DNA of 64,000 bases from Trichobilharzia szidati (taxonomy: Eukaryota; Platyhelminthes; Trematoda; Strigeidida; Schistosomatidae). Positions 1 through 9,683 of the stretch are shown here, in pieces (position 1 is the first letter of the stretch; each line of letters starts with the position of its first letter). Below the pieces are notes generated by a model. It was given only the letters and a program-made list of their open reading frames with translations, was not told the DNA's origin and searched no databases. Location: positions 20,839,710-20,903,709 of the forward strand of contig OX235271.1 in NCBI GenBank assembly GCA_944472155.2. The letters are read 5' to 3'. The position numbers and the translations under genes are program-made.

Positions 1-120
1 CTTTACTTCAATATTAAAAGCATAAGCCTACTAGCTCACATGTGATCTTCCACTTATCAATAAGCATCAATTATTTGATTCTACATCCCGTGTTCCATCA
101 TGCAGTAAATTTATTTTGAT

Positions 121-516
121 AAAGTCTCACAATTTGATTGGACACCAGTAACTAGTGCGATGTGTCTAGTCCTTACTTCGATGCAGACTGATTTCTATCA
201 GTCAGGCTTGCAGTGTGGCCATCATTCTAGGTAGCTTGCCATCATGGTGCACATTGATTTGATGATATTAGATGGTTGGAGGCGATCGGCCACAGCAAGC
301 CTTGTTTGACCTAGGTTTCGTGCAAGTTGGCACTCGTTAGCAAGGCGTATCTGCAAGTTTCAAGGAACTCATGTCCCTTCTAACATTCGAACTCGCATCA
401 CCAAGTTCTGCAGAAGAGATATGGGTTCCTTCAAGGTTGCAAATACGCCTTGCTGATGAGTGTCAACTAGCACGAAACCTAGGTTGAAGGCCGATTGCCT
501 CCAAACGTGTAATATC
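121..516. repeat. Inverted pair of a tRNA-headed hammerhead SINE (family 3)
   Basis: The segment around 262-405 and the segment 408-516 are reverse complements of each other with scattered differences, so the pair forms a fold-back. The same family occurs at 46066-46470 and 63632-63957. In the better preserved copies the element has a 5' leader, a tRNA-like box A/box B head and a hammerhead-type tail; here the tRNA part is reduced to a box B remnant near 386-404 on the minus strand. Bases 121-240 match the leader, lying directly after the tail on the minus strand, which is a tail-to-leader (tandem) junction. Family boundaries are estimated by comparing the three copies by eye. Confidence 0.7.
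447..491 (+). ncRNA. Hammerhead ribozyme, near-canonical core
   Basis: The core CUGAUGA is at 453-459 and GAAA at 474-477. Stem II pairs G460-U461-G462 with C471-A472-C473. A15.1-C15.2-C15.3 (477-479) pair with G482-G483-U484, leaving U485 as the cleavage-site base (GUU triplet). Stem I pairs GCCUU (447-451) with AAGGC (487-491); the one defect is a G-G mismatch at positions 2.1/1.1 (452/486). This is the type I arrangement (open at stem I) known from schistosome Sm-alpha repeats. Self-cleavage is an inference from the motif. Confidence 0.75.
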
Positions 517-519
517 ATC

Positions 520-790
520 AAAGTCTCACAGTGTTACACAGTATTATTTACTGATGACGTTTACAGTACAATTTATTCCTGCGCATTATCAATATCAAGT
601 TACTCACACAACTTTCCAACTTCTTTTATCTGCATGAGTGAAAAGTTTGATTAGACATATGAATGAATGAATGAAAGTTAATATAAAGTTCAGTAGACAT
701 GAGTGAAACAGATTACAGGATGATAAAATATATTCGGAGTAGGAATTATTTTCGTATTGAAATAAGACAAATGTTGTCAGTCAGTAAGAT
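520..790 (+). mobile_element. Terminal (pLTR-like) fragment of a Penelope-like element
   Basis: The stretch from the CACAGTGTTACACAG motif onward matches, with substitutions, the left arm of the inverted repeat at 31300-31450, including the words ACTGATGACGTTT and ACATGAGTGAAA. There the sequence flanks a decayed GIY-YIG domain, so it is taken as a PLE end. No coding capacity remains. Confidence 0.5.
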
Positions 791-1064
791 GAAAGTTATA
801 AGTAAAGTAAAATAAACAACAACAAATTGAGCAAAGAAATACGCATTCCTTCACTTCAGTTAATTCTTCGTCATCTTCGGCTGGCTGGATGGCTGACTGA
901 CTGGTTGACTCTGCATTATTATATAGATTTTTACATCAAAATCTTTTATACCAATCAAGTGGTTATTTTGTGGTGAGAGCCAATGTTCACGTCCCATATC
1001 AGGGTCATGAGAAACACAATAACAAAGCCTGACCTTGAGAAAATCACCGGCCAATCACAGCGGA
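791..1064. other. No gene seen
   Basis: AT-rich sequence with a short imperfect GGCTGGCTGGATGGCTGACTG run near 880-900. No recognisable coding frame or element. Confidence 0.4.
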
Positions 1065-1300
1065 GTTAAGGTGTGGAAATATGATTCACAGACATATGAT
1101 ACGACTTAATTTTTGAGAAACGGCCACAGAGAGATAACAAAATAACCTTCAGCAAGAAAACCACCAATCAGAAAGGGCTGCTACTCCGCTAACAATAACG
1201 CTAATAATAATGCACATAAAAATCTTTAAATACCTGGTGATTTTCTCAATAAACGATCTGTTTGTTGCCTGGTCCTTGTCTTCTGTCGTTACAATATGAC
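1065..1300 (+). mobile_element. LTR fragment (gypsy-like), copy 1
   Basis: Similar over about 200 bases to 24765-24960: both have the ...CCAATCAGAAA / CCAATGAGAAA block, a GATTTTCTCAATAAACG block holding an AATAAA signal, and the same end (CTTGTCTTCTGTCGTTACA). The CA end and internal polyadenylation signal suggest an LTR in plus orientation. No coding sequence of the element is attached here, so it is a solo LTR or a piece of one. Confidence 0.5.
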
Positions 1301-2889
1301 TCAAAACGGTTTATAGTGGTATAAATATATTCATTCTTTATCACCCTAAATATTAGGAGTGTTTGCATCACTCTTCTTTTGACCTTCTTCCTTTTTGCGA
1401 TGAGGTTTTTCCTTCGCAGTATCACCGCTCTTCTTTTCTCTTATTTCGTGTATGCTTTGTCCAAAAGCGGCATCTTGAACTAATTCCACTGTGATTTGTC
1501 AGTCAGTCAGTTGGTTAGTCACATTAGATTATACTTATTGCGTATGATAAACTGTGATTTGAAGGTGACATATTGTTAAGCAGACAAGCGGTTATGCATA
1601 AACACTTCTAGGCGATATGAACAGCTTTAATTCCTGCAGAGGTATTTGAGTACAATTTTCTAGGAAACAGGTTTTCGAGTGGTATTTTTAGAATGTTGCA
1701 ATGACTTTCAAAAGTGAGTGTCTACTTTGCTTCATCAATAGTCTACTCTCACATGTGGATAACTGAGTGAAGTAGAAGCTCCATCCTTTAACATTTTCTT
1801 TCATTGCACGATTTGTCTTCTAAAAGCACCGCAAAGTTTAGTTCACAACCATCTCGACTGTAAAGCTTCACTTTCTCCGGTTAATTTAGCTCAAAATTTA
1901 AGGCTGATGCATTATAAACTTGGTTTACGTAATATAGCATGAATTGTTAGGATTTCATAAATGCGTTTATTATTATTATTATTATCAATTGCCTTCAGCT
2001 GACATTTTCACTTTTATGAACTATCGCTTGGCAGATCCTGTTATATTCTATTCCAAGGATAATTCAAAGACAAAGATTGTCTAAAGCGAGGGGTTTAGTT
2101 TAATATCGTGACTGACATCTAATTTCAACTTTCATCAGTTCACCATCTGAAACTCTGATAAGCTTTCCAAAGATTCGTTATATATATATTTATTCCTGTT
2201 TATGCAGGAACATACCAATTGTACAGGCATGGATAAGTTATTATATAAATTACAGTTTGTTTGTTCAATCTAACATTAGAGTCAGTCAGAACAGTCTGCA
2301 AAATAGTCTGTCTGTGTAACACATAAAGAGATATAGAAATATTGTCTTCGCATTAACAAAAAACCCAGACTTCAGATGAGTGTGATACAAATATCTGGGA
2401 AAAATAAAGCTTGAAGTCAATTCTCCTATATAACTTTGTTGTGAACAGCATCCGTGAGATAAAGTTTATTGATGTATTATTTTGATTCAATAATGTATTT
2501 ATTCCATTTTTGTCAGCAGTCTTATCGTAGTTTTATAATAGGAAAGAAATTTGATCTTTGATACGAAAGTTAGATAAGGTAATGTTAGATTGTTTTACTG
2601 CATCAAATGGGGTCAATTCTAGAACTATCCATTTGCGCCATTTGCGTCAGCATGGCAGACTGTACATGTAAGTTGAGTAATACATTGAAAACTACTTGAA
2701 AACCAGTTGTTTCTTTATATCAGATCAAGAATACTCCTTGTACAGAATGTTAGCCAGCGTTTTCAAGTGGTTGCATCGGATCGTTCATGGAATTTGATTT
2801 TGAATTTACTTAAATGGTCATTTCAGTTTGGATGTTGGGTTGTTCGACCTCGACCAGGAGGTATATAGAAGATTACGCTCAGCAGGGAG
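1301..2889. other. No gene seen
   Basis: AT-rich with a (TTA)n run at about 1969-1985 and a repeated block at 2180-2252 (listed separately). No host exon or element frame was recognised. The last part, from about 2800, may belong to the 3' end of the neighbouring CR1 element. Confidence 0.4.
2180..2252 (+). repeat. 72-base dispersed repeat, copy 1
   Basis: Contains ACCAATTGTACAGGCATGG and matches 21718-21792 almost base for base, including a flanking TTTATTCCT. Similarity stops on both sides, so it is a short dispersed repeat or the shared edge of a larger unrecognised element. Confidence 0.6.
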
Positions 2890-3052
2890 ATAAAGTATGT
2901 AAATATGGAAAGAACATTATTATTTTATGTACATATAAATGTTTATAAATGTATATCATTGTATAGTAAACACTACCCATAATCTAGTTGTTTTTCATGT
3001 AATTTTGCGAAGTCTTAGAGTTTATTTAGTGTCGTAATAGTTAGTAATGAGT

Positions 3053-6000
3053 CTAGGCGTTATAGTGTGCTAATAGCTCATGCGTTTTGGAAATAAGTGG
3101 TGCGGTGTGATTGGCATAGTCATTTGGATGAAGCAGTTTATATAGCGAGCGTTTGAAGGTTATGATAGAGTGACAGGTCCTTATTTCTAGGGGTAAACTG
3201 TTCCAGATCTTAGAGTACATGAGTATGAAGAAGTTTGCACGGAGTGCTGTTTTACAGTTTTTCCTAGATACTTTGCACGTTTGGTTACGAAGGTTGTAAG
3301 AACCTTCCGGTGAGAACTGTATCTCTTTGCTGTCTGAGAATGATATTTTATGCAATATTTTAAAGAAGAATGTTAGGTTAATGCTCAGTCGTCTCATCCA
3401 GAGTGGGTCGATACCTAGAGTTATACACCTTGATGTGTAGTCCTTGTCGCAGTCAAATCCTAGTAGTTTAGTCGTGAAGTATCGTTGGACACTTTCTATT
3501 TTAAGTTTGTCACTTACGCGAGTGCTGCTGAGAATAAATGGACAATATTCAAGTAGTGGTCTGACACAAGTTTTATATAATAATAGCTTCGCTTCGTAGT
3601 TGTGGAAATTCCTGAGTATGCATCCTAGAAGCATCCTCGATTTACGCGTCTGTGTCGCCACATGCTCGGAAAATGTCAAGTCACTAGAGTACCTGAGTCC
3701 TAGGTCAACAACACTTTGGAGTTTAGGCAAGTCGATGGATTCAAGTACCAGTTTAATATTTATTGAGGGTGCACCGAAGCATATCCAACCACATTTTTTA
3801 AGGTTGAATTTTAGGTTCCATGTGGAGGACCATGCAGTTACTCGATCTAGTTCTTCCTGAACAGCTTTCTGAAAGTACCCTAAGTCATCACAGTGGAATG
3901 TGTAAGCTACTTTAAGATCATCTGCAAAGATGAATGGTTTGCCAAGTGAGAAACAGCTGCATATGTCGTTGACATATAGAGTGAATAGGAGGGGGCCTAA
4001 GACGCTACCTTGAACTACTCCAGAAGTGACTGGACTAGGTTTAGAGTTTACACAACCCAGTCTAACTACTTGGGACCTATTGTTAAGGAATGATTCAATC
4101 CATCCTAATAATGGGTTACTTATTCCTAAGGAGTTTAGCTTATTTATTAGAAGCAAGTGGTCAACGCGGTCAAAGGCTTTGGATATGTCGAAGTAGATGA
4201 CAAGTACTAGTTGTTGTTTGTCGCGGCTGCTAGTTATGTAGTTAAAGAAGTCAACGTGACATGTCATGCATGATCTGGATTTTAGGAATCCATGTTGGTT
4301 GGGACTTAGAATATTGCAGCTGAGCATATGTTTGAGGATATCATCTTTAACTATTCTTTCAATGATTCTTGATACTATGGGTGTAATATTGATTGGCCTA
4401 TAGTTGTTGACTTCAGTTTTTGATCCGGATTTGTGTTTAGGTACTATAAATGTCGTTTTCCATTTATCTGGATAGGTTTGGCTTTCTAGGGACATTGTAA
4501 AAATCTTAAGTAATAAAACGGAAATGTCAGAACCAACGTGTTTATAAAGATACGATGGTATACCGTCAAAACCGGCACTACTAGAGCTTTTAAGAGTATT
4601 AATGGCTTGGTTAATATTAGAATAAGTGAAATGAACTGTAGTGATTTGTTTCAGCGTTGAAGATGAAGGGAGTTCTATTGTAGATTGTAAACCGAGAAGC
4701 GGACTTGTAGGCTTAAGGTAGTTAGCTGCAAACGTCTCATTAAACAGTTCACACATGTCTGCATGTTTGCTGTATAGTTTGCCCTTGTTTATAAGGAGAG
4801 AAATTTTATGGCTTTGGCGATTCATTCGTTTCTTTAGTATTTCTGTGAGAGCACCTACTCTGGTGGTGCTGGCTAGTGCCGTGCATTCTTCATTTCTCAT
4901 TCGCAAGTTATGAGCTTGCGAGATGGAGCTAAGAGTACTAAGTATTGACCCTAGTGTACTAAAGTCGTGTCGCCTGAAGTAACTTGTTGACAGTCTTTTC
5001 AGTTTCCTACGATCCTTTGGCTTTATGAATGTCTTTCTATGTGGGGAAAACTTTAGTGTTTGAAATGTGATGACAGCATCTAAGCATGTGTTGGAGTTAT
5101 AGTAAAAGATGTCTAGAGCTTTCGAGAGGCTATCAGTATAGAAGTACTCACTCCATTCTGAGGATCTTAGCATTGATTTTACTAGAGTCCAGTCTGCCTT
5201 ACTGTAGTTCCTGTAAGTTATTTGTTGTGAAGTAGGGGTATGGGTTGCATTGCTACTCGACGGAAGTGGCAGTGCATACAGCACTGTTTTGTGGTCACTC
5301 CCTGAAAACTCAGAACCTACTAGGGTAGAAAGGGGACTTATATTGTGGCAGAAGATTGAATCTAGTACGTTATTACCTCTTGTAGGGGTTGTGACGGTCT
5401 GCTTCCAGCCAAGTATATCCAGTGTGCCTAAGAACTTATCAAGTTTAGTTGGACCTGTGGGTATATCCCAGTTGATTTCTGGTAAGTTAAAGTCTCCACA
5501 TAGGATCTTATGATCGTAGTGGAGGGTGGATAATTGTTCTAGAGTATTAATAAGTTGGGTCTCGTAATTACTAAAGGTGCCAGGTGCTCTATAGGTGCAT
5601 CCAATTAATACTATTGCGTTATTTAAGTGTAAGTTAACCCATAAAGTCTCAGGCATGTTAAGTGTACTACTTTCTAGCTGTGATACAGTAAGTGCATTCA
5701 GAAAGTACATGAGACAACCCCCTCCCTTACCACCTTCCCTGTCACACCGAAAGTGTGTATAGTTATCTAAGCTTATCTCTTCATCCAGTATGTTCGAGTT
5801 ACACCAGGATTCAGTGATGACAATTATAGGGGGTTTGTATATTACTGTGAGTGCTCTGAGCATCGGTAGTTTATTTAGAACGGATCTAGCATTTATGAGG
5901 ATTAGGTAAAGATGAGATTTGAAATAGCATTTGAAGTACTTAAGTTCGTCAATCAGCCCCGAATGTGGTTCAGCACCCAGTAGTACTGTTTGACATGACG

Positions 6001-6346
6001 ACCCTATGTTGAGAGGAGTTTCAGCATCATGTTCACCTATGTCTATCGAGTTGGTGTGTGCTGTTTTCGGTGAAGAATTGAGCGTTGGAGTACTGGATGT
6101 GCTATAGGCTAAGGCATTTTTATTTTTAGTAAAGCTAGAAACGGGGGTAGGGATCTTAATTTGACCTAAACTTGTGCATGTACCAAGTGTGCTTAATGGA
6201 TGCGGGTGAGCTAGACTGTTCCTATATTCATGCAAAGGGGGAGCCAGCACTAGTGGTTTAGGAGTGTTAGCATCCCTACCAGCTGTTTTTTCAACGCTGA
6301 CAGGGACGCAGGGGATAAAAAATGATTGGGACCTTGTGAAGACCAT
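3053..6346 (-). CDS. CR1 retrotransposon ORF2: AP endonuclease and reverse transcriptase
   Basis: A 1097-residue frame without stops. The endonuclease spans about residues 145-360, with INARS (151-155), TESW (178-181), YRAP (252-255), GDFN (284-287) and the terminal SDH (350-352). The reverse transcriptase follows at about 575-830, with YRPINIT, the first catalytic aspartate in FDISKAFD (719-726), SGVVQGSVLGP and the catalytic FADD (807-810). A CR1-type C-terminal region runs to the stop. By family function it nicks target DNA and copies the element RNA there. Every catalytic residue I can check is present, so the enzyme could be functional. The start is uncertain: ATG at 6346 lies inside the end of the 6250-6723 frame, and the first 140 residues (Ser/Thr/Pro rich) match no domain I know. 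Confidence 0.85.
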   Translation of the reverse strand: MVFTRSQSFFIPCVPVSVEKTAGRDANTPKPLVLAPPLHEYRNSLAHPHPLSTLGTCTSLGQIKIPTPVSSFTKNKNALAYSTSSTPTLNSSPKTAHTNSIDIGEHDAETPLNIGSSCQTVLLGAEPHSGLIDELKYFKCYFKSHLYLILINARSVLNKLPMLRALTVIYKPPIIVITESWCNSNILDEEISLDNYTHFRCDREGGKGGGCLMYFLNALTVSQLESSTLNMPETLWVNLHLNNAIVLIGCTYRAPGTFSNYETQLINTLEQLSTLHYDHKILCGDFNLPEINWDIPTGPTKLDKFLGTLDILGWKQTVTTPTRGNNVLDSIFCHNISPLSTLVGSEFSGSDHKTVLYALPLPSSSNATHTPTSQQITYRNYSKADWTLVKSMLRSSEWSEYFYTDSLSKALDIFYYNSNTCLDAVITFQTLKFSPHRKTFIKPKDRRKLKRLSTSYFRRHDFSTLGSILSTLSSISQAHNLRMRNEECTALASTTRVGALTEILKKRMNRQSHKISLLINKGKLYSKHADMCELFNETFAANYLKPTSPLLGLQSTIELPSSSTLKQITTVHFTYSNINQAINTLKSSSSAGFDGIPSYLYKHVGSDISVLLLKIFTMSLESQTYPDKWKTTFIVPKHKSGSKTEVNNYRPINITPIVSRIIERIVKDDILKHMLSCNILSPNQHGFLKSRSCMTCHVDFFNYITSSRDKQQLVLVIYFDISKAFDRVDHLLLINKLNSLGISNPLLGWIESFLNNRSQVVRLGCVNSKPSPVTSGVVQGSVLGPLLFTLYVNDICSCFSLGKPFIFADDLKVAYTFHCDDLGYFQKAVQEELDRVTAWSSTWNLKFNLKKCGWICFGAPSINIKLVLESIDLPKLQSVVDLGLRYSSDLTFSEHVATQTRKSRMLLGCILRNFHNYEAKLLLYKTCVRPLLEYCPFILSSTRVSDKLKIESVQRYFTTKLLGFDCDKDYTSRCITLGIDPLWMRRLSINLTFFFKILHKISFSDSKEIQFSPEGSYNLRNQTCKVSRKNCKTALRANFFILMYSKIWNSLPLEIRTCHSIITFKRSLYKLLHPNDYANHTAPLISKTHELLAHYNA

Positions 6347-6723
6347 GGTCTATTATTCCACCTATTGTTAGGTACTAGTGGTGTCCTTGTAAGGGTTTCG
6401 AATGTACTGCTTTGTGGGTTAGTTCCCAGCAGACTTGTACCGTATATCCGATCAAAATTTATTAGCGTGCCATACTGTGAATGCCCTGAGTTGTTGGTGG
6501 TCGAGTTCTGACTATTGTCACTTGTACTCTTGAGGGTGGCATTGTTTGGGCGTTGGTTATCAGTGTGGGCCGTGGTGCTATTTCGCACGTTGTGGGTGCC
6601 AATGCTATTGACCGTGGGGAATGTGGGCTTACTTATACTGCCATTGTTGTTGTTGGCATGATTTGGGGTCATATTCTTCTCTTTTTTACCAGTGGACTTA
6701 TGGCTAGGAGAGGAAAGGGTCAA
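6250..6723 (-). CDS. Short Asn/Ser/Thr-rich frame between CR1 ORF1 and ORF2
   Basis: A 157-codon frame that begins where ORF1 ends: the ORF1 stop TGA overlaps a TTG codon in this frame (TTGA, minus strand). It has no ATG at this point, so it is either the 5' part of ORF2 reached by re-initiation or frameshifting, or an ORF1 extension. Its last 97 bases overlap the first part of ORF2 in another frame. The composition (many N, S, T, P) is low complexity, with no recognised domain. One small indel near 6250-6346 would fuse it to ORF2, so this could be simple decay. Confidence 0.45.
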   Translation of the reverse strand: MTLSSPSHKSTGKKEKNMTPNHANNNNGSISKPTFPTVNSIGTHNVRNSTTAHTDNQRPNNATLKSTSDNSQNSTTNNSGHSQYGTLINFDRIYGTSLLGTNPQSSTFETLTRTPLVPNNRWNNRPWSSQGPNHFLSPASLSALKKQLVGMLTLLNH

Positions 6724-7832
6724 CTTTCGGGGGATTTTGACTTTTTTCTTGGATTATTTAGTGACACGTCTAAATCTACGGTGGTAGGTGGTATAGTTTT
6801 ATTGGCTATTTGATTACAATTTAGCGGCCTTTCGGTTGGTGTCGCTCTCTGAGAAGATAATTCTGTGTGGTTAGAGAGGGGTGGTGCGGTGGATTCTACG
6901 GTGTCTCTCAAAGGGTTGGGTATAATTGCTGCTTGCAATGTCCTATTGTTTATTCCACAGTTAGACTCAGTGTGATAATTATATACGCGCCTTTCTATGA
7001 CGGTCTTGTCCACCGCAACCTTCATTAGTTTGTAATTTCTGGCTTGCAGTGGGGTGTGTTGGGAGTGGATAAATTTTCTGGCCTCAGCCGGTGTTTCGAA
7101 CTGAAAACGAATAGGACAACACTTTTCATGTTGACTCTTCTTCAGCCTGTAGCACTTAGTCTTGGAGTTGGGCATTTTCGCCTCACTAAGTAGGATGCGC
7201 TGTACCTTTTTTAGTGCCTCATTATCCGGAACGTTGTAGACAATAGCATTTAATTTAGCATCTAGTCGTTTTGTTACTTCTGTAGTAACAAAGTTAATTA
7301 GGTTATCCACCTTAGATATCGATTCACTGTCAAGTTTGTTAAGGTCTACAGTTTTCATGAGAATAGTTAAAGGTGTCAGTTCACAGACCTGCAGTCTGAT
7401 ATCACTGATCTGACCTGATAAATTGGAGATTTTGGTATTGGTATCGGAAATTCCAGGATCTACTGACTTATTGTTTTTTAAGTCCCTTAACTCGGCCTTA
7501 AGTTCTCCTATAGACAACTTTAGAAGTTCTATTTCTGAAGATAGTACTGAAACAGAGCTTGAAGGCTGGAGCTTTTCGATAAGCACATAAGGTGTAGGGA
7601 GGGTTTCTGTATGAGCAGAGGGTACTGAATTTTTGGGAGTAGTGCTAATACTAGCTGTCAGTGCAGTTTTATCCTCAGTTTCAGCTCGACGCTTACGACA
7701 TACAAGTGAGTTTTGTGGCTCACTATAACCATTTGTAGGAAGTATGTTACTTGATGTAGCAATCAACGACTTAAAATTAGTCATCAGTTTTACAGGGAAT
7801 TGAGTTCGCTGCTTTTTACTTTGGTTAACCAT
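6720..7832 (-). CDS. CR1 retrotransposon ORF1 protein (coiled coil plus RRM-like domain)
   Basis: A 370-residue frame from an ATG. A basic N terminus is followed by a heptad-rich stretch (about residues 95-150, e.g. SSEIELLKLSIGELKAEL), which suggests a coiled coil. A region at about 190-265 containing NAIVYNVPD and later RFQFETPAEARKFI resembles the RRM-like fold of non-LTR ORF1 proteins. The C-terminal 80 residues are Pro/Ser/Thr rich. ORF1 proteins of this class bind element RNA and act as nucleic-acid chaperones. No PHD finger is seen here, unlike the element at 9684-12431. The frame is intact and overlaps the next frame by the TTGA. Confidence 0.75.
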   Translation of the reverse strand: MVNQSKKQRTQFPVKLMTNFKSLIATSSNILPTNGYSEPQNSLVCRKRRAETEDKTALTASISTTPKNSVPSAHTETLPTPYVLIEKLQPSSSVSVLSSEIELLKLSIGELKAELRDLKNNKSVDPGISDTNTKISNLSGQISDIRLQVCELTPLTILMKTVDLNKLDSESISKVDNLINFVTTEVTKRLDAKLNAIVYNVPDNEALKKVQRILLSEAKMPNSKTKCYRLKKSQHEKCCPIRFQFETPAEARKFIHSQHTPLQARNYKLMKVAVDKTVIERRVYNYHTESNCGINNRTLQAAIIPNPLRDTVESTAPPLSNHTELSSQRATPTERPLNCNQIANKTIPPTTVDLDVSLNNPRKKSKSPES

Positions 7833-7984
7833 AACTATTTGATATGAGAGTTAATAGTTATAGGTATGGAAGTAGTAGAGGACTTGTGCAAGGATTACAA
7901 CAAGATAAATTTTATGTAACGAATCACGCAAAAATGTAACGCAAACGTTGGACGTACCGCGTATAACACTCCCTTTCTATCTAA

Positions 7985-9330
7985 GATCGTGAGGCAGTCG
8001 AGTTGGTTACTCAAAGCACCGTCTTAGAAAAGGGGCATTACATCATTCCCTTGCCATGGAAAGATCCAGCAAAGGTAACGAACAATAATTATGTAGTCGC
8101 CATAAATCGGTTACTCAGTCTGAAACGGAGGTTATCGCATGACAAGAACATTTTAGCACGATATGTGGATGGGATAAATACGATGTTGAAAAATGGTTAT
8201 GCCCTTCCGATACTCCCAGAGCAGCTTGCAGCTAACTATCGCCCGAGTTAGTATCTTCCACATCATCCCGTAAAGAAACCGAAAAAGCCAGATAAACTGA
8301 GAATAGTTCTAGATTGCGCTGCAAACTTTAGAGGCTATTCTTTGAACGATGAGCCATATCAAGGACCTGATACGATTGCCGGGCTTGTTGGTGTTCTGTT
8401 GCGCTTTCGAGAAAAGCCTATTGCTGTAGTCGCGGACATAGCTAAAATGTTTATGCAAGTGAAGGTGCCAGTAGACGATCGAGGAGCATTATGATTTCTG
8501 TGGTGGAAAAGTGGTTTTCGAGACGAAGAGCCGCAGGAGTTTCAGATGACAGCGCACCCGTTCGGGGCAACTTCATCACCCTTCTGTGCGAACTTCGCGT
8601 TGAGAAAGGCAGTAGAGGACTTTGGTTGCTTATATCCGGAAACAGTAAGATATATAGTACGGCACAACTTTTATGTCAACGACTGCTTGGCATGCTTTGA
8701 GTATGTTGAGACCACCAATAGGTTTATCACTGACGTAAGTGATCTGCTAAGTCGTGAGGTTTCCGACTGCATAAATGGATTGCTAACCGGGCAGAAGTAT
8801 TAAAATTGGTAACGCTAAAGGAGCCTACCCCGACATCTCAACTCATCAATGGAGATACAGTGAAGGTAGAACGTACGTTAAGTTTAGAATGGAACTCGGA
8901 GATAGATTACTTTGTTTTCCCCTTCAAAATCGCGCGAAAACCTGTTACAAGACGTGGTATTCTATCAGTAGTATCTTCTATCTTTGATCCACTTGTGATA
9001 CTGTCGCCACTGTTACTTCCGGCAAAGCTGATGTTACAGTCACTCTGCAAACAAAATATGGGATGGGTTCAGTCGCTGTCCTCACGAAACGAGGAAGTCT
9101 GGCAGAATTGGATAGGCACCGTGGAGAGAATAGCGGCTTTGAGAATCCCTAGATGTATTGGACCCAATTTCGACTCTGAAAACTGCACCCAACAGTTACA
9201 TATACTATGTGATAAGGCAGAAGTAGAACGCATATTGAATGATCGACCGCTTGTACCATCAACATCGGATAGTAGTGATCACCTGCGCGCGCTCCTTGAA
9301 TACGACGTGCTTTTTCCTCTCTAAACGGAA
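7985..9330 (+). pseudogene. BEL/Pao LTR retrotransposon pol, internally deleted and broken
   Basis: The translation carries BEL/Pao reverse-transcriptase signatures in order: YLPHHPV (8251 on), [58 protein letters not shown] and FYVNDCL. The catalytic YVDD is changed to YVND. Stops occur at 8249-8251 and about 8492, and a frameshift near 8757 leads into FRLHKWIANRAEVL. The frame then runs through the post-RT region (RRGILSVVSSIFDP, LQSLCKQNMGW) to the start of an RNase H-like piece (QLHILCD). It then jumps to the integrase C-terminal signature VERILNDRPLVP. The rest of RNase H and most of the integrase are gone. No LTRs were found. The related schistosome family is Sinbad/Saci-1-like. Confidence 0.8.
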
Positions 9331-9683
9331 AATACCTATTTTGTGAATTATCCGCTTGGGAAACCTGATCTTCCTAGCCGGTGAATTAAATTCAACCGTT
9401 ACTTACATATCGAATCTCTGTGTGGTAAGTCCAGCTGTCTCGAACCACTGCCAAAGCTTCAGGCGCTGTTTTTGTAGCAGCATCCTCCTCACTCGTTCAA
9501 ATAAACAAGACTTGTTGGTCTACCACGTGATTGCTGTGAAGCCGATCATCCAGAAAGTACTAGGTAAAGTCGAAAACCCTTTCTTTTCCTTGTCTTGTAC
9601 TTTTTCAGTCTTATTCTTGTTCTTGTGTGTAGATACTGTTGCACTCTTATTCTTATACAGCATAAGTTTTAGCGATAGTTAAT
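9331..9683 (+). other. BEL/Pao end and 5' leader of the next element
   Basis: The first bases (to about 9480) still look like decayed integrase C-terminal sequence (NYPLGKPDL). The rest is T-rich and directly precedes the ATG at 9684, so it may be the 5' untranslated leader of the CR1 relative. Confidence 0.4.

Larger units (their letters stand above)
2890..7980 (-). mobile_element. CR1-clade non-LTR retrotransposon, nearly complete
   Basis: On the minus strand the order is a 5' leader (about 7980-7833), ORF1 (7832-6720), a short middle frame (6723-6250), ORF2 (6346-3053) and a 3' untranslated tail to about 2890. The endonuclease plus reverse transcriptase and the RRM-type ORF1 fit the CR1 clade, to which schistosome SR1 and Perere elements belong. 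A related, more decayed copy lies at 22640-24760. The long open ORF2 shows this is the youngest CR1 copy in the window; the left end shows no clear target duplication. Confidence 0.8.

Noticed and set aside
3600..3860. Plus-strand open stretches inside the CR1 element (also 5250-5513 and 6326-6813)
   Set aside because: They are the opposite strand of ORF1/ORF2, where the minus-strand frames carry clear catalytic motifs.
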